Below are positions 32,091 to 42,214 of a stretch of DNA of 64,000 bases, piece after piece. Numbering within the stretch: position 1 is the stretch's first letter; each line of letters begins with the position of its first letter. The stretch is from CAWBVG01 sp963792175 (lineage in GTDB: Bacteria > Acidobacteriota > Vicinamibacteria > Vicinamibacterales > CAVVIG01), in assembly GCA_963792175.1 (NCBI GenBank), contig CAWBVG010000024.1, positions 1 to 64,000 on the forward strand. Direction: 5' to 3'. A program made the translations under genes and the position numbers. The notes beneath the pieces were generated by a model, which searched no databases, was not told the origin of the DNA, and saw nothing but the letters and a program-made list of their open reading frames with translations.

Positions 32091-34968
32091 CTGCGGACCT
32101 CGGCGACGGCGAGCGGCAGGGACAACGTGAACCGCGTCCCCTTTCCGACCGCGCTGTCGCAGTGAATCAAGCCGTCGTGCTCGCGCACGATGCCGTAGGT
32201 AATCGACAACCCGAGACCGGTTCCGCGCTGGAACGACTTGGTCGTGAAGAACGGGTCGTAGATGCGCGCCAGCTGGTCCGATGGAATGCCCGAACCGGTG
32301 TCGGCAATCTCCGCAATCACTCGATCGCCATCGATGCGCGTCGTCACCGACAGCCAGCCGCCGCTCGGCATGGCATCGCGGGCGTTGAGAAACAGATTCA
32401 GGAAGACCTGCTGCAGCTGGTGTTCGATGCCGCTGACCAGCAGCGGCTCGGTCGCGAGCTCGCGGCGGACCTTGATACTCGCCACCTGAAAACTGGTGCT
32501 CGAGCAGCGAGAACACGTCGCCGATGACCGCGTTGAGATCCACCTCGATGCGCTCGTTCGACGAGGTGCCCGGGCGCGACAGGTTCAACAGCCCGTTGAC
32601 GATCTTCGCGGCACGGAACGTCTGCTTCTCGATCTTCTCCAGCAGGGCGGTCTTGGGATCGGCCGGGTCGGCGCCCTCGAGCAGCATCTGGGTAAAACTC
32701 GAGATCCCCGTCAGCGGGGTGTTGACCTCGTGCGCCACGCCGGCGGCCAGCAGGCCAATCGACGCCATCTTCTCCGAGATCTGCAGCTGCTCTTCCAGGC
32801 GCACATGATCTGTGACGTCTTCAATGAGCAGAAGGGTCCCGACCACCGCATCGTCGCCCATCGTGTTCTGCAGGGGGACCTCGCTGGCGTTGACCAGCAA
32901 CCGCGCCGAATCGGCCTTGCGCGACGGCAGCGGCACGCGATAGAGGGTGGCGCCATCCGGGTGCTGGCGACGCGCGGTTCTGAGCGCCTCCACGAACAGC
33001 GAATCGAACACGTCGCCAAGCGGCTGCCCGACCGCGTCGGTCCGTTTCACACCGTAAAAGTCCTCGAGCGCGCGATTCCAGCGAACGATGCGTTCGTCGG
33101 CGTCGAACACCACCAGGCCGTCGTCCAGCGACTCGAGGATGTTCTCGTTGAACTCGCGCATGCGGCCGAGCTGCTCCGCCTTCTGGAGGAGCTCCCGGTA
33201 CAGCCGGCCATTTTCAATCGCGGTCGCCACCTGCCCGGCCACGGCGGTCAGCAGCGCGAGGTCTTCGCTGTTGAACGGCTCGTCTGTTTCCTTCCGGCCG
33301 AGCGCCAGAACCGCGATCGCGCGTCCCTGAAAGACGCAGGGGACGAAGTAATACGTCCCCGCGTCGCGCCAGAATTCGACTTCCTCCGCGAGGAAACGCG
33401 CCGCGGCAATCGGATCGTCGAGCGCGACCGTGTGCCCGGCGTCCAACCGGCTCATCATCGTCGACTTGCGCAACAGGGTCGGAACGGCCTGCGGATATCC
33501 GTAATCGCCGATCGCGGTGAAGTCGCCGGTGTGTCCGCCCGGCTCACCATCCGCAAGCATCAACGCCATGCGGTCCACCACGAGGGTCTCGACGATGCGC
33601 GCGACCAGCCGCTGACTCAGCCGCACGACGTCGAGGTCGCTGTTCAAATCGCGCGCAAACGCGACGAGGGCGCGGCGATAGTCGTAGCGGTCGCGGTAAA
33701 ACGCCCGGTCGAGCGCGTTCTGAATCGATTCCTTGACCGGCCGGGCCAGCAGGACGACGACCGTGGTCGCAAGCAGCGCCACGATCCAGTTGTGAGGATC
33801 GGACTCGCTCGAGAACGCAAAGCCGACCACCTTGAGCAGCGCGATGTACACCGCGGCGCTGGCGCCGACGAATGCGCTGTAGACAAGCGCTCGTTTGATG
33901 ATGACCTCGACGTCGCGCAGCCGGTATCTGACAATCGCGCACGCAAACGTGAGCGGCACCAGGCCGAGCGGGATCGCCGTGAGCTGCAAGGCCAGCGGCG
34001 GATCGGCGCCGAGGGCCCACGGCAGCGCGTAGCCGAATGCAAAGGGCCCGACGCCCAGCGCGGTGCCCCACGCAATCCAGCGCAGTTGACGACGGCCGGT
34101 GACCGAGGTGATCTGCCGGAATGCGCGGATCAACGCGGCCAGAGCCGCCGCAGCGCAGACCAGCAGGTAGATCGGTTCAGCGCGATCGAGCAGATCGATC
34201 GCGCGGGAGAATAGCGGTCCGGAGAGCGAACCATCCGACCCTCGGACGACGGTCACGACACGCGCGGCCGACAACGCCAGCGCCGGCAGATACATCAGCG
34301 CGACGAGGCCGATTCCTGGATTGCGCGACTCGGGACGCTCGGGAAACTCGAGGGCGAAGTGCAGCAGCAATGGCGGCAGCAGCGCGAAGGCGATCGCGTC
34401 GCCCCAGTAAAACACCCAGTCCAGCCGATCCAGCGGACCACTGAACGAGAAGCTGAAGACGCCGAAGAACGCGACGCACAGCCAGAAGAAGTGCAGCGTC
34501 GCCTGATCGTCCGGCCGGCGCAAGCGTACCGACGCGCCGACAAGCAGCGTGAAGAGCCCGACCGCCGCGAGCACGAAATACATCGAGCCGCCGCGCGGCG
34601 CCGGCGCGAGCGAGACCTGGAGCGCCTGGCGCGGTCCCCAGGCGAAGCAAGGAATAGGAGAGGTGCGAGCCCGCCTCACTTCGATGATGGAGGTCGGTGA
34701 TGTCAGCGCGTGTCTGAACCGCTTCTCCGTTGACGGCCAGGAGGACGTCCCCACGTTCGATCCCCGCCGCCGCCGCCGCGGATCCGGGCGCCACCTCGAT
34801 CGCGGTCAGACCTTCGGTGCGCGTGTTCCACAGGACGCCGTCTTCGACGTCGTGCCAGCGCGAGTACAGCGCGATGTTGGCGACACCGAGCGTCACGAGC
34901 ACGACAACGACCGCACCCGCAAACAGGGCGCGACCCCAGGCGAACCAGTGACTGTCCGTGCGGTTCAT
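32078..34968 (-). CDS. Membrane sensor histidine kinase, PDZ-7TM-GAF-PAS-HisKA-HATPase (frameshifted)
   Basis: The protein starts at ATG 34968 (MNRTDSHWFAW), has a first membrane helix and then a PDZ domain (GLTAIEVAPGSAAAAAGIER). Several further membrane helices, a GAF-like domain and a PAS domain (DDGLVVFDADERIVRWN) follow. The HisKA box is GVAHEVNTPLTGISS and the catalytic domain has NLFLNARDAM and DTGSGIP, then GTGLGLSI. Single extra bases are implied near 34620-34680 and 32485-32495; without them it is about 963 residues. PDZ plus membrane domain suggests it senses an envelope peptide or protein signal. It should phosphorylate the adjacent NtrC-type regulator. Confidence 0.87.
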
Positions 34969-35164
34969 CGACACACTATGCCAGACGACGGAGATAGCAA
35001 GGCCTATTCCTGAACCCACAGGCAACATCATCACCTAACTAACTGATAAATATAAGCTTTTATCGTTTGCCCGCACCCAGAAAACAGTGCAAGAATCCAA
35101 ACAAACGGACTCCGCTTCAACATTCTGGATCGACGGCGGCTGGGGGAGCCGCACCTCGGGTCGA
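34969..35164. other. AT-rich intergenic region upstream of the kinase
   Basis: This 196-base gap between the kinase start and the end of the receptor-like gene contains an unusually AT-rich stretch (about 35035-35065, with TAACTAACTGATAAATATAA). The kinase promoter probably lies here, but I cannot assign a -35/-10 pair with confidence. No coding sequence is seen. Confidence 0.5.
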
Positions 35165-37099
35165 CTAGAACTTCAGCGTCAGACCGCCGACGATGCGCTT
35201 CGGCGGGTGCACGACGAGTATCTCGTCGTACATCGATTGGTCAGGGGCGGCGTCGCGGAAGAAATTGCGCACACCGACCAGCATTTCCCATTTCGCGCTG
35301 CTGAAATCCATGAACGGCAGCGACTGCCGTACCTGCACGTCGAAGCGCGCGTCGATCGGCATCGGCGTCAGCACGCGATCCGCTGGCGGTCGCGCGTGGC
35401 GCGCGCTGGTCACGCGATACAGCACCACGACCCGCGTGGACGTTTCCGGCACCTCGGTTTCGAGCGACGTCGAGACGTCGTGAATCCGCTCGCGCTCGGG
35501 ACGCAAGACCTTCGGCGCCACGAGCAGCAGATACGCCGACTCGGCCGATGTCGTCGACTGCGCCTGCGTCACCGAGTACTCAACCGAACCGTGGACCCGG
35601 TTCGCAATCGCCGCGCGCACGCCGGCGCTGATACCCGACGCCGTCGACGTCGCCGGTATTGCCGACGAAGTAGTGACCGAGGGCCGCCTGGGCGCCCGGC
35701 AAATCCATGCCGAACAGCGTGACCAGTTGATCGGTCACACGCTGGCGGTAGGCGCGAACCGAGACCGTCGCCAACGCGATGTCGTGCTCCATCTCGAGTT
35801 CGACGTGGTTGGTTCGCTCGGCCTGCAGTGGCCGTCCCGTCATCGACGGACGAGAACGTCCGCTGCGGCGGCAACCAGATGCCCGCGTCGATCCGCGGCA
35901 TGAATTCTTCGGCGCCCGGCGCCACGGCGCGGCTCGACAGCAGCGTGCTGACGCGGAAGTGATTCGCCGGCTGGAACGTCAGCGCGACGCGCGGGCTCAA
36001 CAGGCTTTGGCCGTCGAGGTAGTCGTACCGCGCGTAACGCCCGCCGTAGGTGAGCGTGACCCGAGGCGTAATCGAAAAGGTGTCGAAGCCGTAGAGCGCG
36101 CCGGCATTCCGGCTGCCGTCGGCCAGGCTCTGCAGCGCCGCGAAATTACCGCCCTCATAGCGCTGCGTGCTGTACGACAGACCGATGTCATAGCGGTGCC
36201 GCGCCGGCGCGCGCGTCACGTATTCGCCGGCCACAATCCACGACGCGAGGTCGCCCTGCGTCAGCGCCGCACGCACGGTCCAGTCGGCGTGTCCGCCGAC
36301 CGGCGCGCCAAGCGCCAGGTAGGCGATGCCGCGGGAGAAGGTGTTGTTCGAAAACAGCTGCTGCGGCGAGTCGAACGAACCGGTCGTCAGCAGGTTGACC
36401 TGTCCGGAGAACGGTGTGCCGGCGAAGAAATTGGCCGCGAGATGGGCGGGCGATCCGAACGAGTGGTTGCCGAATCCTCCCGCACCGAACGAGCCTTCGT
36501 CGTTCGGCAGGCCCGCGAAGAGTTCGTCGGTGACCGTCGCCTCCTTGAGGACGCCGCGTCGCAGGTGACGCAGCCGCCACGCGATGTCGGAGTGATCGTC
36601 CGACGACGACGGGTCGGCGGTTCCCGCCGTGTCGGTCGCATCGGCCGGCGCCGGCGCAGGTTCGATCGAGACGCCGATGCCCGCAGCGGCAATTGGATAC
36701 GACGAGAGATTGCCCGGCGTCGGCGAGTGCCGCAAGGCAATCGACGAGGCGCTGCGCGCGCTGGGCCGGACGTCGACGATCTGCGCGCGCGACGCGATGA
36801 ACCCGCTCGAATGCGCGCGCACCAGATACGGGCCGGGCGGCAACGGCCGCAGCTCGAAACGTCCCGCGCGATCGGTGACCGCGACCGCCGACGAACTGCC
36901 GAACGCCGACACCATCGCGCCCGCGACCGGAGCGCCTTTCTCGTCCTGAACCGTACCCGAGAATCGAGCCCGGCGCCATCGACGCCACATGCGTGATCGC
37001 CTGCACCTGCGGCGCCTGCGCGACGGCAGGCACTGGAAGCACAAGAAGCACCAGACCGCCGAGCGCCGCGGACGCCGCCATTCTGGTCATGCTTCGCAT
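35165..37099 (-). CDS. Carboxypeptidase-regulatory-domain outer membrane receptor-like protein (frameshifted)
   Basis: A signal peptide (LGGLVLLVLPVPAVAQAP) is followed by a CarboxypepD_reg-like beta-sandwich (FSGTVQDEKGAPVAGAMVSA, DRAGRFELRPLPPGPY). A long beta-rich region with alternating aromatic strands follows, as in TonB-dependent receptors, ending in ...VGGLTLKF with a terminal Phe typical of outer membrane barrels. I do not see a clear TonB plug domain. Three frame changes are implied (about 36965-36985, 35835-35855, 35610-35635), each one extra base. Corrected length is about 643 residues. It is probably co-transcribed with the secreted protein upstream. The ligand is unknown. Confidence 0.7.
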
Positions 37100-37125
37100 G
37101 ATGTCTCCGGGATCGGCCCTCCGTG

Positions 37126-38198
37126 CTACGACGGGCTGATCGTGAAATTGATCTCCCGGGTCAACGTCTTGTTCGCGAGCTTGTCGGTCACCTTGATCTC
37201 GAGCCGGTAGTCACCCTCGGGGAACGAGGCCAGGGGCACCGCCTGACCGCTCTGCAGCTGATGGCCCGCCGCGAGGTCGAACTGCGGCGGCAGCGTCTGC
37301 GCGTTCAGGCTCTGCGGGTTCGTCTTGTTGAAGAACTTCTCCGGCTGACCGGCGGCCTTCTGATAGAAGTTGTACTCGACGCTCACGTCCGGCTTGTTCG
37401 CGCTGTCCACCTTCGGGTTGTAGATCAGCATGAAGGTCGAGAGCTCGGACTTCTTCGTGAACTTCGTCTCGAACGCCGGAACGATTTCCATCCCGCCGAG
37501 CGCGTACGGGCGATCGGCCTGCTGCTGCGGCGTCAGCGGCGCGGGCAGCGGGTCGATGCGCTGCGCCACGATCACCGAACTGGTCGCCAGCTCGCCGTTC
37601 CAGAAGTCCGGCACCTCGACGGTGTGCTTCACGACCGACGCCTTCGGCGGCGGCGCGTTCTTCGGGCGCCTTGTCGGGCGTCGGCTCTTTGGCGATCAGG
37701 TAGACGTCGTAGCTGCCGGCGGGCACGGTGAACGATCGCGAAATCCGCATCGGCGATCTGGCCGGCGGCGACCGGGACGAAGGCGATGTCTTCGTACGCG
37801 TAGTCGGTCTTCTTGTTCTTGTCGTCCTTCTTCTCGTCCTTCTTCGCGTCCGCGGGCGCGGCGCGCGGCGGCCGCGCGTTCTTGTTCACCACGCGCCAGT
37901 AGAACGCCACGTTGTTCCCGCTCAACTTCGACGCGTCGACCGTGACAGTGAACGGCACGTACTCCTTGTTGCCTTGCGCCTTCAACACGTCCTCGCGCAC
38001 CCACGTCAGCGCGAGGTCGTTCGGCGCCGGCTGTCCCGCGGCGATCCCGTCCACCATCTTGACGATGTTCTGGATTTCCTTGTTCTGCGCGTCCGTCTTC
38101 TTCTTGTCGTCCTTGGCTGGAGGCGCTTGCGCGAGGACCGCGATCGAAGAAGCGAGAACGACCAGTGCAAAAACCGGAAACACGACGCCGCGCGTCAT
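37126..38198 (-). CDS. Secreted protein of unknown function (frameshifted)
   Basis: A signal peptide (MTRGVVFPVFALVVLASS...VLAQ) is followed by a Lys/Asp-rich linker and two beta-sandwich-like halves. The first contains FTVTVDASKLSGNNVAFYWR. The second contains VEVPDFWNGELATSSVIVAQ and PEGDYRLEIKVTDKLANK. A Lys/Asp-rich stretch sits between them. Two single-base insertions are implied near 37735-37750 and 37660-37672; corrected length is about 357 residues. The start at 38198 was chosen for the signal peptide. I do not recognise the family. The neighbour downstream is an outer membrane receptor-like protein, so the two may act together at the cell surface. Confidence 0.65.
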
Positions 38199-38343
38199 AA
38201 AGCCAATTCTCCCAAGATAAAGTCGCAATCGAACACCCATCATAGGCGTCCGGCTCCGGGCAAGTCAAACCCTTATGGATGCAGCACTTCAGCCGGGTTT
38301 TGGGGCTCCGGCGCTGTGCTATCATCCGGCTCTTTGCCCCTTC

Positions 38344-38972
38344 ATGAAGCTCATCGACGTTTCGGTGCCTCTCGACGCGACGCTCCCCACCTACCCGCAT
38401 AACACGCCGTTCAGTCTCGAGCCCATCAAGCGTCTGGCCAGCGGCGATAGCTCGAACGTGTCCACGCTCCATATGAGCGCCCACTGCGGGACGCACGTCG
38501 ACGCCCCTCGGCACTTTTTCGACAGCGGGCCAGGGACTGAAGCGCTGCCGCTCGACCTGCTGATGGGCCGGGTCCGGGTGATCCAGGTCACGTCGCGGAC
38601 CGGCATTGCGGCCGAGGACCTCGCAACCCAGGATTTTTCAGAGGACGTGCGGATATTGATCAAGACGCGCAACTCGCTTTTCTGGGGCACGCCGGAATTC
38701 CGGCACCGACTACATCGGCGTGACCGAGTCTGGCGCGCGCCATCTCGTCGCGCACGGCGATCAAGCTGGTCGGCGTCGACTATCTCTCCGTCGAACAGTT
38801 CCACACGCCGGGCGCACCCGCGCACCACGTGCTTCTCGGAGCCGGAGCGATTGTGATCGAAGGCCTCAACCTCCGCGACGTCGAGCCCGGCATCTACGAT
38901 CTGTGCTGCCTGCCGCTGCGCATCGTCGGATCGGACGGGGCGCCGGCGCGGGTCGTGTTGCGCAAGGCTTAG
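38344..38972 (+). CDS. Cyclase family / kynurenine formamidase-like hydrolase (frameshifted)
   Basis: The N-terminal part MKLIDVSVPLDATLPTYPHN and the metal-binding HCGTHVDAPRHFF identify the cyclase (PF04199) family, zinc hydrolases that include KynB. The later parts are in two other frames: TDYIGVTESGARHLV and then KLVGVDYLSVEQFHTPGAPAHHVLL. One extra base near 38700 and one near 38762 explain this. Corrected length is 208 residues, the family norm. The substrate is not determined. It begins 146 bases from the divergent secreted protein and ends 7 bases before glgC. Confidence 0.8.
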
Positions 38973-38979
38973 CAGGTCC

Positions 38980-40269
38980 ATGTCAACGCTGCTCGACGAC
39001 AGCCTGGTGATCGTCCTCGCTGGCGGAGCTGGCGAACGGCTCTATCCGCTGACGAAAGATCGCGCGAAACCGGCGGTGTATTTCGGCGGGCCTTACCGAA
39101 TCATCGACTTTTCGCTCAGCAACTGCATCAATTCCGGCCTTCGGCGCATCTTCATTGCCACCCAGTACAAGTCGCTGTCGCTCAACCGGCACATCCGGAT
39201 GGGCTGGGGCATCGTGTCGGAAGAGCTCGGCGAGTTCGTCGAGATCCTCCCGCCGCAGAAGCGCGTCAGCGAGCACTGGTATCAGGGGACGGCCGACGCG
39301 GTCTACCAGAACCTGTATTCGATCATGCGCGAGGGCCCGCGGTACCTGATCGTCCTGTCGGGCGACCACGTCTACAAGATGGACTACTCACGCATGCTCC
39401 GCTTCCATCAGGAACGGGGCGCCGCGGTGACGCTGGCGACGATCGAAGTGCCGGTGACCGACGGGAAGCGATTCGGCATCATCGCCGTGGACGAAACCGA
39501 GCGCGTGACCGGATTCCAGGAAAAGCCGAAGGTGCCAAGCGCCATTCCCGGCGCGCCGGATCTGGCGCTGGCGTCGATGGGCGTCTACATCTTCGACACC
39601 GACATGCTGGTGCAAGCACTCGAGGCCGACGCGCTGCAGCCCACCACGCACGATTTCGGCAAGGACATCATCCCCGCCCTCATTCATCAGGTGCCGGTGT
39701 ACTCCTACCGCTTCTACGACGAGAACAAGAAGGCCGCGAAGTACTGGCGCGACATCGGCACGCTCGACGCCTACTTCGAAGCCAACATGGACCTGTGCCA
39801 GGTGAACCCGGAATTCAACCTGTACGACCCCGAATGGCCGCTGCGGACCTACCAGCCGCAGGCGCCGCCGGCGAAATTCGTCTTCGCGGAAACCGGGATT
39901 CGGTGCGGACAGGCGCTCGATTCGGTGATCTCTCCCGGCTGCATCGTCTCGGGCAGCAGCATCTTCGGCAGCGTGCTGTGTCCCAACGTCCGGGTCCATA
40001 GTTTCTGCCACATCGAGCAGTGCATCCTGATGCCGGGCGTGCGCGTCGGACGGCACGCGAAGATCAGGCGGGCGATCATCGACCGCGACGTGCTGATTCC
40101 GCGCGGAGCGCACATCGGCTACAACATCGACGAGGATCGGCGCCGCCACACCGTCACCGACGGGGGCATCGTCGTCGTCACCACCGATGACGAGCCGCTG
40201 ATCGGATCGATCAGCGAGGACGCGTTGACATTCGAGGCCGAGGCCGACCGGCGAGGAGCAGGGGGATGA
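38980..40269 (+). CDS. glgC: Glucose-1-phosphate adenylyltransferase
   Basis: GlgC makes ADP-glucose from glucose-1-phosphate and ATP, the first committed step of glycogen synthesis. The 429-residue protein has the N-terminal LAGGAGERLYPLTKDRAKPAV loop (shown in part), then RIIDFSLSNCINSG, the catalytic LSGDHVYKMDY, and the substrate-binding GFQEKPK. A left-handed helix C-terminal domain ends ADRRGAGG. No frameshift is present, although genes on both sides have several. The stop overlaps the next ATG as ATGA. Confidence 0.96.
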   Translation: MSTLLDDSLVIVLAGGAGERLYPLTKDRAKPAVYFGGPYRIIDFSLSNCINSGLRRIFIATQYKSLSLNRHIRMGWGIVSEELGEFVEILPPQKRVSEHWYQGTADAVYQNLYSIMREGPRYLIVLSGDHVYKMDYSRMLRFHQERGAAVTLATIEVPVTDGKRFGIIAVDETERVTGFQEKPKVPSAIPGAPDLALASMGVYIFDTDMLVQALEADALQPTTHDFGKDIIPALIHQVPVYSYRFYDENKKAAKYWRDIGTLDAYFEANMDLCQVNPEFNLYDPEWPLRTYQPQAPPAKFVFAETGIRCGQALDSVISPGCIVSGSSIFGSVLCPNVRVHSFCHIEQCILMPGVRVGRHAKIRRAIIDRDVLIPRGAHIGYNIDEDRRRHTVTDGGIVVVTTDDEPLIGSISEDALTFEAEADRRGAGG

Positions 40270-42214
40270 GCAGGCAGACGAGGGTTGCGCTGTCGGTGGC
40301 CGGTCTCGCCGCGACCGTGTTCGCGAGCGTTCCGCGCGCGCAGACGCCCGCGCCATTCAATATTCAGGCGAACTACACCAAGTACGAGTCGTACATCACC
40401 GTGCGGGACGGCAAGCGGCTGTTCACGTCGATCTACGTGCCGAAGGATACGTCGCGAAGCTACCCCTTCCTGATGACGCGGACGCCTTACAGCGTCGCGC
40501 CATACGGCGTCGATCAGTTCAGGACGCGCCTGGGGCCGTCCGAGGCCTTCGACGGGCGGGGTACATCTTCGTGTTCCAGGACGTGCGCGGCCGTTACCTC
40601 TCCGAAGGCGATTTCGTCGAGATGCGTCCGCACATCGACACGCCGAAGAGCAACAGCCGACGTCGACGAAAGCACCGATACCTACGACACCGTCGAGTGG
40701 CTGCTGAAGAACGTGCCGAACAACAACGGACGCGTGGGGATCTGGGGCATCTCCTATCCAGGCTTCTACACCTCGGCCAGCATCATCGACGCCCATCCGG
40801 CGCATCAAAGCCGCATCGCCGCAGGCGCCGATGACCGATCTCTTCATGGGCGACGACTGCGTACCACAACGGCGCGTTCATGCTGGCGGCGAACTTCAGC
40901 TTCTACACCGGCTTCAAGCCGCGCCCGCAGCCGACGCTGCCGGCGCGCGGGATCGCCGGCGTTCGAGTACGGCACCACCGACGGCTACGACTTCTATCAG
41001 CGGATCGAGCCGCTGCGCAGCTCCACGGGTCAGTTCTTCCAGGACAGGACACTGTTGTGGGAGGACCAGATTCGCCACGACACCTACGATGAGTACTGGC
41101 AGGCGCGCGATCTCGCGCGGCACATGCGCAACATCACGTGCGCGGTGCTCGATGGTGGGCGGTTGGTTCGACGCGGAGGATCTCGCCGGACCGTTCACGA
41201 CGTTCAAGGCGATAGCCCGCAACAATCCGGCGACGCCGATCACGCTGGTCGAGGGTCCGTGGGTCCACGGCGGCTGGGGACGCTTCGATGGCGAGCGGCT
41301 GGGCGGGTGACGTTCGGATCGAAGACCGGTGACTTCTACCGGGAGCGGATCGTGTTTCCGTTCTTCGAGCAGCACCTCAAGAGCGCCGCGGACACGAAGC
41401 TCCCGAAGGCGTACGTGTTCGAGACCGGCACCAACGTCTGGCGGCAGTACGCGAGCTGGCCGCCGCCAAGCGCAAGCGACCGGACGCTGTATTTCCACGC
41501 CAACGGCGCGCTCTCGTTCGACCCGCCGACCGAAACCGCAGGAAACCTTCGACGAGTACGTGAGCGATCCGGCTCAACCCGGTGCCATTCGTCGGCTACA
41601 CGGCGCAAAACGTGCCGCAGGAGTATATGGTCAGCGACCAGCGGTTCGCGGCCAAACGGGCTGATGTGCTGGTCTATCAGACGCCGCCGCTCGACCAGGA
41701 CATCACCGTCGTCGGACCGGTTTCTCCCGCGCTGCAGGTGTCGACGACCGGGACCGACTCGGACTTCGTCGTCAAGGTGATCGACGTGTATCCGACGGAC
41801 TACCCGGACACCGACGGCGCCGCCGGCGGTCCGCCGCGAGACGTGGGGATGCCGCGCGAGTCGATGGGCGGCTACCAGCAGCTGATCCGCGGCGAGCCGA
41901 TGCGCGGGAAGTTCCGGAAAAGCTTCGAGCGGCCCGAACCGTTCGTGCCGGGCAAGGTCGAAACCGTCAACTTCGACATGCCGGACGTCAACCACACGTT
42001 CCGCCGCGGTCACCGCATCATGGTGCAGGTGCAGAGCTCGTGGTTTCCGCTCGTGGACCTCAACCCGCAGACGTTCGTGTCGATCCCGAGCGCGGCACCG
42101 AGCGATTTCCGCAAGGCGACCGAACGTGTCCACCGATCGCGAACGGCGGCGAGCGGCGTCCGCGTGCACGTGCTCGACGCAGCAGCGGCCAACCGGGCAC
42201 GGAGCGTCCAGTGA
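40266..42214 (+). pseudogene. CocE/NonD-type hydrolase (X-Pro dipeptidyl-peptidase-like), multiply frameshifted
   Basis: A signal peptide (LSVAGLAATVFASVPRAQTP) precedes a S15/CocE alpha/beta hydrolase. NYTKYESYITVRDG, the nucleophile motif GISYPGFYTSA, MTDLFMGDDA, PWVHGGWGRF and a C-terminal jelly-roll (DITVVGPVSPALQV, GHRIMVQVQSSWFP) are all readable. They fall in nine successive frame segments. Seven junctions need removal of one base (near 40652, 40811, 40858, 40961, 41150, 41532, 41577); two (near 40560, 41305) need one added. Corrected length is about 647 residues, normal. Between the shifts I see no stops or eroded motifs. It may be an intact gene in poor sequence or a very young pseudogene. 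The substrate is unknown; family members cleave esters or amides. Its stop overlaps the eno GTG. Confidence 0.78.

Noticed and set aside
35165..42214. Programmed +1 frameshifting as a genuine coding strategy
   Set aside because: No shared slippery sequence or stop-codon context was found at the shift sites, and the number per gene is far too high. An insertion-biased sequence error is simpler.
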